A stretch of DNA of 64,000 nucleotides from Megalopta genalis. Lineage: Eukaryota > Arthropoda > Insecta > Hymenoptera > Halictidae. The notes beneath the pieces are model-generated. The model was not told where the DNA came from, did not search any database, and was given only the letters and a program-made list of their open reading frames with translations. The stretch covers positions 1-64,000 of the forward strand of contig NW_027476500.1 in NCBI RefSeq assembly GCF_051020955.1, written 5' to 3'. A program made the translations under genes and the position numbers. Below, piece by piece: positions 24,701-38,500 of this stretch; positions within the stretch are counted from its first letter, which is position 1; each line of letters opens with the position of its first letter.

Positions 24701-27550
24701 CCCATGCATTTGAAGCTATGCCTTCTACTTCGCATTGATTTGATGTTAAATCATATGTCTCGCATGGATTTGAAGCTATCTCGTTTGTTTCGCATGCACT
24801 TGAATATAAATCAAGTATATCACAAGTATTTGAAGCTAAACCTTTGTTTCGCATGGATTCGAACATCAGCCTTCTGCTTCGCATTGATTTGGACCTAAAT
24901 CATGTGTTTCGCATGGATTTGAAGCTAACTCGTTTATTTCGCATGCACTTGAAGCTAAATCATGTATATCACAATTTGTTTGAAGCTAAACCATTTGTTT
25001 TGCATGGATTCGTAGATAAGCCTTCTACTCCGCAACGATTTGAAGCTAAATCATGTGTTTCGCATGGTTTTTGAAGCTAACTCGTTTGTTTCGCATGCAG
25101 TTGAAGCTAAATCATGTATATCACAAGTGTTTGAAGCTAAACCATTTATTTCGCATGGATTCGAAGATAACCCTTCTACTTCGCATTGATTTGAAGCTAA
25201 ATCATGTGTTGCGCATGAATTAGAAGCTAACTCGTTTGTTTCGCATGCAGTTGAAGCTAAATCATGTATATCACAAGTGTTTGAAGCTAAACCATTTGTT
25301 TCGCATGGATTCGAAGATAACCCTACTACTTCGCATTGGTTTGAAGCTAAATAATTTGTTTCGCATGGATTTGAAGCTAACTCGTTTGTTTCGCATGCTG
25401 TTGAAACTAAATCATGTATATCACAAGTATTTGAAGCTAAACCATTTGATTCCCATGGATTTGTAGCTATGCCTTCTACTTCGCATTGATTTGGAGCTAA
25501 ATCATGTGTTTCGCATGGATTTACAGATAACTCGTTTGTTTCGCATGCTGCTGAAGCTAAATCATGTATATCACAAGTATTTGAATATGAACCATTTGAT
25601 TAGCATGGATTCGATGATCACCACTCTTCTTCGCATTGTTTTGAAGATAATCATGTGTTTCGCAAGGATTTGAAGCTAACTCGTTTGTTTCGCATGCAGT
25701 TGAAGCTAAATCATGTATATAACAAGTGTTTGAAGCTAAATCATTTGTTTCGCATGGATTCGAAGATAACCCATCTACTTCGCATTGATTTGAAGCCAAA
25801 TCATGTATTTCGCATGGATTTCAAGCAAAGCCTTCTACTTCGCATTGATTTGGAGTTAAATCATGTGTTTCGCATGGATTTAAAGCCAACTCGTTGTTTC
25901 GCATGCAGTTGAAGCTAAATCATGTATATCACAAGTGTTTGAAGCTAAACCATTTGTTTCGCATGGATTCGAAGATAACCCATCTACTTCGCATTGATTT
26001 GAAGCTAAATCATGTGTTGCGCATGGATTAGAAGCTAACTCGTTTGTTTCGCATGCAGTTGAAGCTAAATCATGTATGTCACGAGTATTTGAATCTAAAC
26101 CATTTGTTTCCCATGGATTTGAAGCTATGCCTTCTACTTCGCATTGATTTGGAGCTAAATCATGTGTTTCGCATGGATTTGAAGCTAACTCGTTTGTTTC
26201 GCATGCTGTTGAAGCTAAATCATGTATATCACAAGTGTTTGAAGCTAAACCATTTGTTTCGCATTGATTCAAAGATCAGTCTTCCACTTCGCATTGATTT
26301 GAAGCTAAATCATGTGTTTCGCATGGATTTGAAGATAACTCGTTTGTTTCGCATGCAGTTGATGCTGAATCATGTATATCACAAGTATTTGCGGCTAAAC
26401 CATTTGTTTCGCATGGATTCGTAGATAAGCCTTCTACTTCGCATCGATTTGAAGCTAAATCATGTTTTTCGCATGGATTTGAAGCAAAGTCTTCTACTTC
26501 GCATTGATTTGAAGATAATCATGTGTTTCGCAAGGATTTGAAGCTAACTCGTTTGTTTCGCATGCAGTTGATGCTAAATCATGTATAACACAGGTGTTTG
26601 AAGCTAAACCATTTGTTTCGAATGGATTCAAAGATAACCCTTCTACTTCGCATTGATTTGAAGCTAAATCATGTGTTGCGCATGGATTTGAAACTAACTC
26701 GTTTGTTTCGCATGCAGTTTAAGCTAAATCATGTATATCACAAGTGTTTGAAGCTAAATCATTTGTTTCGCATGGATTCGAAGATAACCCTTCTACTTTG
26801 CATTGATTTGAAGCTAAATCATGTGTTTCGCATGGATTTAAAGCTAATTCGTTGTTTCGCATGCAGTTGAAGCTAAATCATGTATAACACAGGTGTTTGA
26901 AGCTAAACCATTTGTTTCGAATGGATTCAAAGATAACCCTTCTACTTCGCATTGATTTGAAGCTAAATCATGTGTTGCGCATGGATTTGAAACTAACTCG
27001 TTTGTTTCGCATGCAGTTTAAGCTAAATCATGTATATCACAAGTGTTTGAAGCTAAATCATTTGTTTCGCATGGATTCGAAGATAACCCTTCTACTTTGC
27101 ATTGATTTGAAGCTAAATCATGTGTTTCGCATGGATTTGAAGCAAAGCCTTCTACTTCGCATTGATTTGGAGTTAAATCATGTGTTTCGCATGGATTTTA
27201 GCTAACTCGTTGTTTCGCATGCAGTTGAAGCTAAATCATGTATATCACAAGTGTTTGAAGCTAAACCATTTGTTTCGCATGGATTCGACGATAACCCTTC
27301 TACTTCGCATTGATTTGAAGGTAAATCATGTGTTGCGCATGGATTAGAAGCTAACTCGTTTGTTTCGCATGCAGTTGAAGCTAAATCATGTATATCACAA
27401 GTATTTGAAGCTCAACCATTTTATTCCCATGCATTTGAAGCTATGCCTTCTACTTCGCATTGATTTGATGTTAAATCATATGTCTCGCATGGATTTGAAG
27501 CTATCTCGTTTGTTTCGCATGCACTTGAATATAAATCAAGTATATCACAA
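21705..27550. repeat. 5.8-kb higher-order block, copy 2
   Basis: This is the tandem partner of 15900-21704. Every internal feature of copy 1, including the nested 449-bp and 299-bp duplications and all 1-bp indels I checked, recurs 5,805 bp downstream. After about 27.5-27.6 kb the sequence no longer follows the start of the block. Confidence 0.88.
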
Positions 27551-30500
27551 GTATTTGAAGCTAAACCTTTGTTTCGCATGGATTCGAACATCAGCCTTCT
27601 GCTTCGCATTGATTTGGACCTAAATCATGTGTTTCGCATGGATTTGAAGCTAACTCGTTTATTTCGCATGCACTTGAAGCTAAATCATGTATATCACAAT
27701 TTGTTTGAAGCTAAACCATTTGTTTTGCATGGATTCGAAGATAACCCTTCTACTTCGCATTGGTTTGAAGCTAAATCATTTGTTTCGCATGGATTTGAAG
27801 CTAACTCGTTTGTTTCGCATGCTGTTGAAACTAAATCATGTATATCACAAGTATTTGAAGCTAAACCATTTGATTTCCATGGATTTGTAGCTATGCCTTC
27901 TACTTCGCATTGATTTGGAGCTAAATCATGTGTTTCGCATGGATTTAAAGCTAACTCGTTGTTTCGCATGCAGTTGAAGCTAAATCATGTATATCACAAG
28001 TGTTTGAAGCTAAACCATTTGTTTCGCATGGATTCGAAGATAACCCTCCTACTTCGCACTGATTTGAAGCTAAATCATGTGTTGCGCATGGATTAGAAGC
28101 TAACTCGTTTGTTTCGCATGCAGTTGAAGCTAAATCATGCATATCAAAAGTATTTGAAGCTAAACCATTTTATTCACATGGATTTGAAGCTATGCCTTCT
28201 ACTTCGCATTGATTTGATGTTAAATCATATGTCTCGCATGGATTTGAAGCTATCTCGTTTGTTTCGCATGCACTTGACTATAAATCAAGTATATCACAAG
28301 TATTTGAAGCTAAACCTTTGTTTCACATGGATTCGAACATCAGCCTTCTGCTTCGCATTGATTTGGACCTAAATCATGTGTTTCGCATGGATTTGAAGCT
28401 AACTCGTTTATTTCGCATGCACTTGAAGCTAAATCATGTATATCACAATTTGTTTGAAGCTAAACCATTTGTTTTGCATGGATTCGAAGATAATCCTTCT
28501 TCTTCGCATTGATTTGAAACTAAATCATGTGTTTCGCATGGATTTGAAGCTAACTCGTTTATTTCGCATGCACTTGAAGCTAAATCATGTATATCACAAT
28601 TTGTTTGAAGCTAAACCATTTGTTTTGCATGGATTCGAAGATAACCCTTCTACTTCGCATTGGTTTGAAGCTAAATCATTTGTTTCGCATGGATTTGAAG
28701 CTAACTCGTTTGTTTCGCATGCTGTTGAAACTGAATCATGGATATCACAAGTATTTGAAGCTAAACCATTTGATTTCCATGGATTTGTAGCTATGCCTTC
28801 TACTTCGCATTGATTTGGAGCTAAATCATGTGTTTCGCATGGATTTGAAGCTAACACGTTTGTTTCGCATGCTGTTGAAGCTAAATCATGTATATCACAA
28901 GTATTTGAATCTAAACCATTTGATTCCCATGGATTTGAAGCTATGCCTTCTACTTCGCATTGATTTGGAGCTAAATCATGTGTTTCGCATGGATTTGAAG
29001 CTAACTCGTTTGTTTCGCATGCTGTTGTAGCTGAATCATGTATATCACAAGTATTTGAAGCTAAACCATTTGTTTCGCATTGATTCAAAGATCAGTCTTC
29101 CACTTCGCATTGATTTGAAGCTAAATCATGTGTTTCGCATGGATTTGAAGCTAACTCGTTTGTTTCGCATGCAGTTGATGCTGAATCATGTATTTCACAA
29201 GTATTTGCAGCTAAACCATTTGTTTCGCATGGATTCGTAGATAAGCCTTCTACTTCGCATCGATTTGAAGCTAAATCATGCTTTTCGCATGGATTTGAAG
29301 CAAAGCCTTCTACTTCGCATTGATTTGAAGATAATCATGTGTTTCGCAAGGATTTGACGCTGACTCGTTTGTTTCGCATGCAGTTGATGCTAAATCATGT
29401 ATATCACAAGTATTTGAAGCTAAACCATTTGTTTCGCATGGATTCGAACGTCAGCCTTATGCTTCGCATTGATTTGATATTAAATCATATGTTTCGCATC
29501 GATTTGAAGCTAACTCGTTTGTTCCACATGCTGTTGAAGCTAAATCAAGTATATCACAAGTATTTGAAGCAAAACCATTTGATTCGCACGGATTTGATGA
29601 TAACCCATCTAGTTCGCATTGATTTGAATTTAAATCATGTGCTTCGCGTGGATTTGAAGCTAACTCGTTTGTTTCGCATGCAGTTGAGAAAAGTCATGCA
29701 TACCACAAGTATTTGAAGATAAACCATTTTATTCCCATGGATTTGAAGCTATGCCTTCTACTTCGCATTGATTTGGAGCTAAATCATGTGTTTCGCATGG
29801 ATTTAAAGCTAACTCGTTGTTTCGCATGCACTTGAAGCTAAATCATGTATAACACAAGTGTTTGAAGCTAAACCATTTGTTTCGCATGGATTCAAAGATA
29901 ATCCTTCTACTTCGCATTGATTTGAAGCTAAATCATGAGTTGCGCATGGATTTGAAGCTAACTCGTTTGTTTCGCATGCAGTTGAAGCTAAATCATGTAT
30001 ATCACAAGTGTTTGAAGCTAAATCATTTGTTTCGCATGGATTCGAAGATAACCCTTCTACTTCGCATTGATTTGAAGCTAGATCATGTGTTTCGCATGGA
30101 TTTGAAGCAAAGCCTTCTACTTCGCATTGATTTGGAGTTAAATCATGTGTTTCGCATGGATTTAAAGCTAACTCGTTGTTTCGCAAGCAGTTGAAGCTAA
30201 ATCATGTATATCACAAGTGTGTGAAGCTAAACCATTTGATTAGCATGGATTCGAAGATCACCCCTCTTCTTCGCATTGATTTGAAGATAATCATGTGTTT
30301 CGCATGTATTTGAAGCTAACTCGTTTGTTTCGCATGCAGTTGAAGATAAGTAATGCATATCACAAGTATTTGAAGATAAACCATTTGATTCCCATGGATT
30401 TGAAGCTATGCATTCTTCTTCGCATTGATTTGAAACTAAATCATGTATTTCGCATGGATTTGAAGCTAACTCGATTGTTTCGCATGCTGTTGAAGCTAAA

Positions 30501-30654
30501 TCATGTATATCACAAGTGTTTGAAGCTAAATCATTTGTTTCGTATGAATTCGAAGATAACCCTTCTACTTCGCATTGATTTGAAGCTAAATCATGTTTTT
30601 CGCATGGATTTGAAGCAAAGCCTTCTACTTCGCATTGATTTGGAATTAAATCAT

Positions 30655-31900
30655 GTGTTTCGCGTGGATTTAAAGCTAAATCGTTGTTTCACATGCAGTT
30701 GAACCTAAATCATGTATATCAAAAGTGTCTGAAGCTAAACCATTTGTTTCGCATGGATTCGTAAATAAGCCTTCTACTTCGCGTCGATTTGAAGCTAAAT
30801 CATGTGTTTCGCATGGTTTTTGAAGCTAACTCGTTTGTTTCGCATGCTGTTCAAGCTAAATAATGTCTATCACAAGTGTTTGAAGCTAAACCATTTGTTT
30901 CGCATGGATTCGAAGATAATCCTTCTTCTTCGCATTGGTTTGAAGCTAAATCATGTGTTTCGCATGGATGTGAAGCTAACTCGTTTGTTTCGCATGCAGT
31001 TGAAGCTAAATCATGTATATCACAAGCGTTTGAAGCTAAATCATTTGTTTCGCATGGATTCGAAGATAACCCTTCTACTTCGCATTGATTTGAAGCTAAA
31101 TCATGTATATCACAAGTATTTGAAGCTAAACCATTTGTTTCGCATTGATTCAAAGATGATTCTTCCACTTCGCATTTATTTGGAGCGAAATCATGTGTTT
31201 CGCATGGATTTAAAGCTAACTCGTATGTTTTGCATGCAGTTGAAGCTAAATCATGTGTATCACAAGTGTTTGAAACTAAACCCTTTGTTTCGCATGGATT
31301 CAAAGATAACCCTTCTACTTCGCATTGATTTGAAGCTAAATCATGTATATCACAAGTATTTGAAGCTAAACCATTTGTTTCGCATTGATTCAAAGATCAT
31401 TCTTCCACTTCGCATTTATTTGGAGCGAAATCATGTGTTTCGCATGGATTTAAAGCTAACTCGTTTGTTTCGCATGCTGTTGAAGCTAAATCATGTATAT
31501 CACAAGTGTTTGAAGCTAAATCATTTGTTTCGCATGGATTCGAAGATAACCCTTCTACTTCGCATTGATTTGAAGCTAAGTCATGTATATCACAAGTATT
31601 TGAAGCTAAACCACTTTATTCCCATGGATTTGAAGCTATGCCTTCTACTTCGCATTGATTTGAAGATAAATCATGTGTTTCGCTTGGATTTGAGGCTAGC
31701 TTGTTTGTTTCGCATGCAGTTGAATCTAAATCATGTATATCACAATTTGTTTGAAGCTAAATCATTTGTTTTGCATGGATTCGAAGATAATCCTTCTACT
31801 TCGCATTGATTTGAAGCTAAATCATGTGTTTCGCATGGATTTGAAGCTTACTAGTTTGTTTCCATGCAGCTGAAGCTAAATCATGTATATCACAAGTGTT
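30655..31900. repeat. 1.2-kb segment shared with 36467-37710
   Basis: Sequence matches at an offset of 5,812 bp, through CGCGTCGATTTG (30781 and 36593), two TTATTTGGAGCG variants, CCATTTTATTCCC (CCACTTTATTCCC here) and CACAATTTGTTTG. A handful of single-base differences are visible. The offset is close to, but not equal to, the 5,805-bp block length. Confidence 0.72.
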
Positions 31901-34639
31901 TGAAGCTAAACCATTTGTTTCGCATTGATTCAAAGATCATACTTCCACTTCGCATTGATTTGAAGCTAAATCATGTGTTTCGCATGGATTTGAAGCTAAC
32001 TCGTCTGTTTCGCATGCAGTTGAAGCTAAATCATGTATATCACAAGTATTTGAAGCAAAACCTTTGTTTCGCATGGATACGAACATCAGCCTTCTGCTTC
32101 GCACTGATTCGGACCTAAGTCATGTGTTTCGCATGGATTTGAAGCTAACTCGTTTATTTCGCATGCACTTGAAGCTGAACCATGTATATCACAAGTATTT
32201 GAAGCTAAACCGTTTGATTGGCATGGATTTGAAGCTAAGCCTTCTACTTCGCATCAAATTGAAGCTAAATCATGTGTTTCGCATGGATTTGAAGCTAACA
32301 CGTTTGTTTCGCATGCTGTTGAAGCTAAATCATGTATATCACAAGTATTTGAATCTATACAATCTGTTTCGCGTGGATCGGAGATCAGCCTTCTACTTCG
32401 CATTGATTTGAAACGAAATCATATGCTTCGCTTGGATTTGAAGCTAACTCGTTTGTTTCGCATGCTGTTGATGCTAAATCATGTATATCACAAGTATTTG
32501 AAGCTAAACCATTTGATTCCCATGGATTTGAAGCTATGCCTTCTACTTCGCATTGATTTGGAGCTAAATCATGTGTTTCGCATGGATTTGAAGCTAACTC
32601 CTTTGTTTCGCTTGCTGTTGAAGCTAAATCATGTATATCACAAGTATTTGAATATGAACCATTTGATTAGCATGGATTCGAAGATCACCCCTCTTCTTCG
32701 CATTGATTTGAAGCTAAATCATGTGTTTCGCATGGATTTGAAGCTAACTCGTTTGTTTCGCATGCAGTTGAAGCAAAATCATGTATATCACAAGTGTTTG
32801 AAGCTAAATCATTTGTTTCGCATGGATTCGAAGATAACCCTTCAACTTCGCATTGATTTGAAGCTAAATCATGTGTTTCGCATGGATTTGAAGCAAAGCC
32901 TTCTACTTCGCAATGATTTGGAGTTAAATCATGTTTTTCGCATGGATTTAAAGCTAACTCGTTGTTTCGCAAGCAGTTGAAGCTATATCTAGTATATCAC
33001 AAGTGTTTGAAGCTAAACCATTTGATTAGCATGGATTCGAAGATCACCCCACTTCTTCGCATTGATTTGAAGATAATCATGTGTTTCGCATGTATTTGAA
33101 GCTAACTCGTTTGTTTCGCATGCAGTTGAAGATAAGTAATGCATATCACAAGTATTTGAAGATAAACCATTTGATTCCCATGGATCTGAAGCTATGCATT
33201 CTTCTTCGCATTGATTTGAAACTAAATCATGTATTTCGCATGGATTTGAAGCTAACTCGATTGTTTCGCATGCTGTTGAAGCTAAATCATGTATATCACA
33301 AGTATTTGAAGCTAAACCATTTGATTCCCATGAATTTGTAGCTATGCCTTCTACTTCGCATTGATTTGGAGCTAAATCATGTGTTTCGCATGGACTTACA
33401 GCTAACTCGTTTGTTTCGCATGCTGTTGAAGCTAAATCATGTATATCACAAGTATTTGAATATGAACCATTTGATTAGCATGGATTCGAAGATCACCACT
33501 CTTCTTCGCATTGATTTGAAGATAATCATGTGTTTCGCAAGGATTTGAAGCTAACTCGTTTCTTTTGCATGCAGTTGAAGCTAAATCATGTATATCACAA
33601 GTATTTGAAGCTAAACCATTTGTTTCGCATGGATTCGAACATCAGCCTTCTGCTTCGCATTGATTTGATGTTAAATCATATGTTTCGCATGGATTTGAAG
33701 CTAACTCGTTTGTTTCGCATGCTGTTGAAGCTAAATCATGTATATCACAAGTATTGAAATCTAAACCATTTGATTCCCATGGATTTGAAGCTATGCCTTC
33801 TACTTCGCATTGATTTGGAGCTAAATCATGTGTTTCGCATGGATTTGAAGCTAACTCGTTTGTTTCGCATGCAGATGATGCTGAATCATGTATATCACAA
33901 GTATTTGCAGCTAAATCATTTGTTTCGCATGGATTCGTAGATAAGCCTTCTACTTCGCATCGATTTGAAGCTAAATCATGTTTTTCGCATGGATTTGAAG
34001 CAAAGCCTTCTACTTCGCATTGATTTGAAGATAATCATGTGTTTCGCAAGGATTTGAAGCTAACTCGTTTGTTTCGCATGCAGTTGATGCTAAATCATGT
34101 ATATCACAAGTATTTGAAGCTAAACCATTTGTTTCGCATGGATTCGAACGTCAGCCTTCTGCTTCGCATTGATTTGATGTTAAATCATATGTTTCGCATG
34201 GATTTGAAGCTAACTCGTTTGTTCCACATGCTGTTGAAGCTAAATCAAGTATATCACAAGTATTTGAAGCAAAACCATTTGATTCACATGGATTTGAAGC
34301 TATGCCTTCTACTTCGCATTGATTTGATGTTAAATCATATGTCTCGCATGGATTTGAAGCTATCTCGTTTGTTTCGCATGCAATTGAATATAAATCAAGT
34401 ATATCACAAGTATTTGAAGCTAAACCTTTGTTTCGCATGGATTCGAACATCAGCCTTCTGCTTCGCATTGATTTGGACCTAAATCATGTGTTTCGCATGG
34501 ATTTGAAGCTAACTCGTTTATTTCGCATGCACTTGAAGCTAAATCATGTATATCACAATTTGTTTGAAGCTAAACCATTTGTTTTGCATGGATTCGAAGA
34601 TAATCCTTCTTCTTCGCATTGATTTGAAGCTAAATCATG

Positions 34640-35520
34640 TGTTTCGCATGGATTTGAAGCTTACTAGTTTGTTTCCATGCAGCTGAAGGTAAATCATGTA
34701 TATCACAAGTGTTTGAAGCTAAACCATTTGTTTCGCATTGATTCGAACATCAGCCTTCTGCTTCGCATTGATTTGATGTTAAATCATATGTTTCGCATGG
34801 ATTTGAAGCTAACTCGTTTGTTTCGCATGCTGTTGAAGCGAAATCAAGTATATCACAAGTATTTGAAGCAAAACCATTTGATTCGCACGGATTTGATGAT
34901 AACCCATCTAGTTCGCATTGATTTGAATTTAAATCATGTGCTTCGCGTGGATTTGAAGCTAACTCGTTTGTTTCGCATGCAGTTGAAGATAAGTCATGCA
35001 TACCACAAGTATTTGAAGATAAACCATTTTATTCACATGGATTTGAAGCTATGCCTTCTACTTCGCATTGATTTGATGTTAAATCATATGTCTCGCATGG
35101 ATTTGAAGCTATCTCGTTTGTTTCGCATGCAATTGAATATAAATCAAGTATATCACAAGTATTTGAAGCTAAACCTTTGTTTCGCATGGATTCGAACATC
35201 AGCCTTCTGCTTCGCATTGATTTGGACCTAAATCATGTGTTTCGCATGGATTTGAAGCTAACTCGTTTATTTCGCATGCACTTGAAGCTAAATCATGTAT
35301 ATCACAATTTGTTTGAAGCTAAACCATTTGTTTTGCATGGATTCGAAGATAATCCTTCTTCTTCGCATTGATTTGAAGCTAAATCATGTGTTTCGCATGG
35401 ATTTGATGCTGAATCATGTATATCACAAGTATTTGCAGCTAAACCATTTGTTTCGCATGGATTCGTAGATAAGCCTTCTACTTCGCATCGATTTGAAGCT
35501 AAATCATGTGTTTCGCATGG
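34640..35520. repeat. 0.88-kb segment shared with 37789-38669
   Basis: The match is at an offset of 3,149 bp, from GAAGCTTACTAGTTTG and TTTCCATGCAGC to GATTTGATGCTGAATC. Part of it (about 34283-34640) also recurs at an offset of 749 bp (25 x 30 minus 1) near 35032. Confidence 0.72.
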
Positions 35521-38500
35521 TTTTTGAAGCTAACTCGTTTGTTTCGCATGCAGTTGAAGCTAAATCATGAATATCACAAGTGTTTGAAGCTAAACCATTT
35601 GTTTCGCATGGATTCGAAGATAACCCGTCTACTTCGCATTGATTTGAAGCTAAATCATGTGTTGCGCATGGATTAGAAGCTAACTCGTTTGTTTCGCTTG
35701 CTGTTGAAGCTAAATCATGTATATCACAAGTATTTGAATATGGACCATTTGATTAGCATGGATTCGAAGATCACCCCTCTTCTTCGCATTGATTTGAAGC
35801 TAAATCATGTGTTTCGCATGGATTTGAAGCTAACTCGTTTGTTTCGCATGCAGTTGAATCTAAATCATGTATATCACAAGTATTTGAAGCTAAACCATTT
35901 GTTTCGCATTGATTCTAAGATCATTCTTCCACTTCGCATTGATTTGAAGCTAAATCATGTGTTTCGCATGGATTTGAAGCTAACTCGTTTGTTTCGCATG
36001 CAGTTGAAGCTAAATCATGTATATCACAAGTATTTGAAGCTAAACCATTTGTTTCGCATTGATTCAAAGAACATTCTTCCACTTCGCATTGATTTGAAGC
36101 TAAATCATGTGTTTCGCATGGATTTGAAGCTAACTCGTTTGTTTCGCATGCAGTTGAAGCTAAATCATGTATATCACAAGTGTTTGAAGCTAAATCATTT
36201 GTTTCGCATGGATTCGAAGATAACCCTTCTACTTCGCATTGATTTGAAGCTAAATCATGTGTTTCGCATGGATTTGAAGCAAAGCCTTCTACTTCGCATT
36301 GATTTGGAGTTAAATCATGTGTTTCGCATGGATTTAAAGCTAACTCGTTGTTTCGCAAGGAGTTCAAGCTAAATCATGTATAGCACAAGTATTTGAATCT
36401 ATACAATCTGTTTCGCGTGGATCGGAGATCAGCCTTCTACTTCGCATTGATTTGAAACGAAATCATGTGTTTCGCGTGGATTTAAAGCTAAATCGTTGTT
36501 TCGCATGCAGTTGAAGCTAAATCATGTATATCACAAGTGTTTGAAGCTAAACCATTTGTTTCGCATGGATTCGTAGATAAGCCTTCTACTTCGCGTCGAT
36601 TTGAAGCTAAATCATGTGTTTCGCATGGTTTTTGAAGCTAACTCGTTTGTTTCGCATGCTGTTGAAGCTAAATCATGTTTATCACAAGTGTTTGAAGCTA
36701 AACCATTTGTTTCGCATGGATTCGAAGATAATCCTTCTTCTTCGCATTGGTTTGAAGCTAAATCATGTGTTTCGCACGGATTTGAAGCTAACTCGTTTGT
36801 TTCGTATGCAGTTGAAGCTAAATCATGTATATCACAAGTGTTTGAAGCTAAATCATTTGTTTCGCATGGATTCGAAGATAACCCTTCTACTTCGCATTGA
36901 TTTGAAGCTAAATCATGTATATCACAAGTATTTGAAGCTAAACCATTTGTTTCGCATTGATTCAAAGATGATTCTTCCACTTCGCATTTATTTGGAGCGA
37001 AATCATGTGTTTCGCATGGATTTAAAGCTAACTCGTATGTTTTGCATGCAGTTGAAGCTAAATCATGTGTATCACAAGTGTTTGAAACTAAACCCTTTGT
37101 TTCGCATGGATTCAAAGATAACCCTTCTACTTCGCATTGATTTGAAGCTAAATCATGTATATCACAAGTATTTGAAGCTAAACCATTTGTTTCGCATTGA
37201 TTCAAAGATCATTCTTCCACTTCGCATTTAGTTGGAGCGAAATCATGTGTTTCGCATGGATTTAAAGCTAACTCGTTCGTTTTGCATGCAGTTGAAGCTA
37301 AATCATGTATATCACAAGTGTTTGAAGCTAAATCATTTGTTTCGCATGGATTCGAATATAACCCTTCTACTTAGCATTGATTTGAAGCTAAATCATGTAT
37401 ATCACAAGTATTTGAAGCTAAACCATTTTATTCCCATGGATTTGAAGCTATGCCTTCTACTTCGCATTGATTTGAAGATAAATCATGTGTTTCGCTTGGA
37501 TTTGAGGCTAGCTTGTTTGTTTCGCATGCAGTTGAAGCTAAATCATGTATATCACAATTTGTTTGAAGCTAAATCATTTGTTTTGCATGGATTCGAAGAT
37601 AATCCTTCTACTTCGCATTGATTTGAAGCTAAATCATGTGTTTCGCATGGATTTGAAACTAACTAGTTTGTTTCGCATGCAGCTGAAGCTAAATCATGTA
37701 TATCACAAGTGTTTGAAGCTAAACCATTTGTTTTGCATGGATTCGAAGATAATCGTTCTACTTCGCATTGATTTGAAGCTAAATCATGTGTTTCGCATGG
37801 ATTTGAAGCTTACTAGTTTGTTTCCATGCAGCTGAAGGTAAATCATGTATATCACAAGTATTTGAAGCTAAACCATTTGTTTCGCATGGTTTCGAATATC
37901 AGCCTTCTGCTTCGCATTGATTTGATGTTAAATCATATGTTTCGCATGGATTTGAAGCTAACTCGTTTGTTTCGCATGCTGTTGAAGCGAAATCAAGTAT
38001 ATCACAAGTATTTGAAGCAAAACCATTTGATTCGCACGGATTTGATGATAACCCATCTAGTTCGCATTGATTTGAATTTAAATCATGTGCTTCGCGTGGA
38101 TTTGAAGCTAACTCGTTTGTTTCGCATGCAGTTGAAGATAAGTCATGCATACAACAAGTATTTGAAGATAAACCATTTTATTCACATGGATTTGAAGCTA
38201 TGCCTTCTACTTCGCATTGATTTGATGTTAAATCATATGTCTCGCATGGATTTGAAGCTATCTCGTTTGTTTCGCATGCACTTTAATATAAATCAAGTAT
38301 ATCACAAGTATTTGAAGCTAAACCTTTGTTTCGCATGGATTCGAACATCAGCCTTCTGCTTCGCATTGATTTGGACCTAAATCATGTGTTTCGCATGGAT
38401 TTGAAGCTAACTCGTTTATTTCGCATGCACTTGAAGCTAAATCATGTATATCACAATTTGTTTGAAGCTAAACCATTTGTTTTGCATGGATTCGAAGATA

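Larger units (their letters stand above)
15900..27550. repeat. Tandem satellite array, zone 2 (two 5.8-kb higher-order blocks)
   Basis: This stretch has the same subunits but consists of two nearly identical 5,805-bp blocks. Register-breaking 1-bp indels are much more frequent than in zone 1, for example CTCGTTGTTTCGC with one T lost, GATAATCATG with one A lost, AAACCTTTG with a base lost, and CACAATTTGTTTG with a base gained. As a result, open frames on either strand rarely exceed about 240 codons. Nothing other than satellite sequence is visible. Confidence 0.93.
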
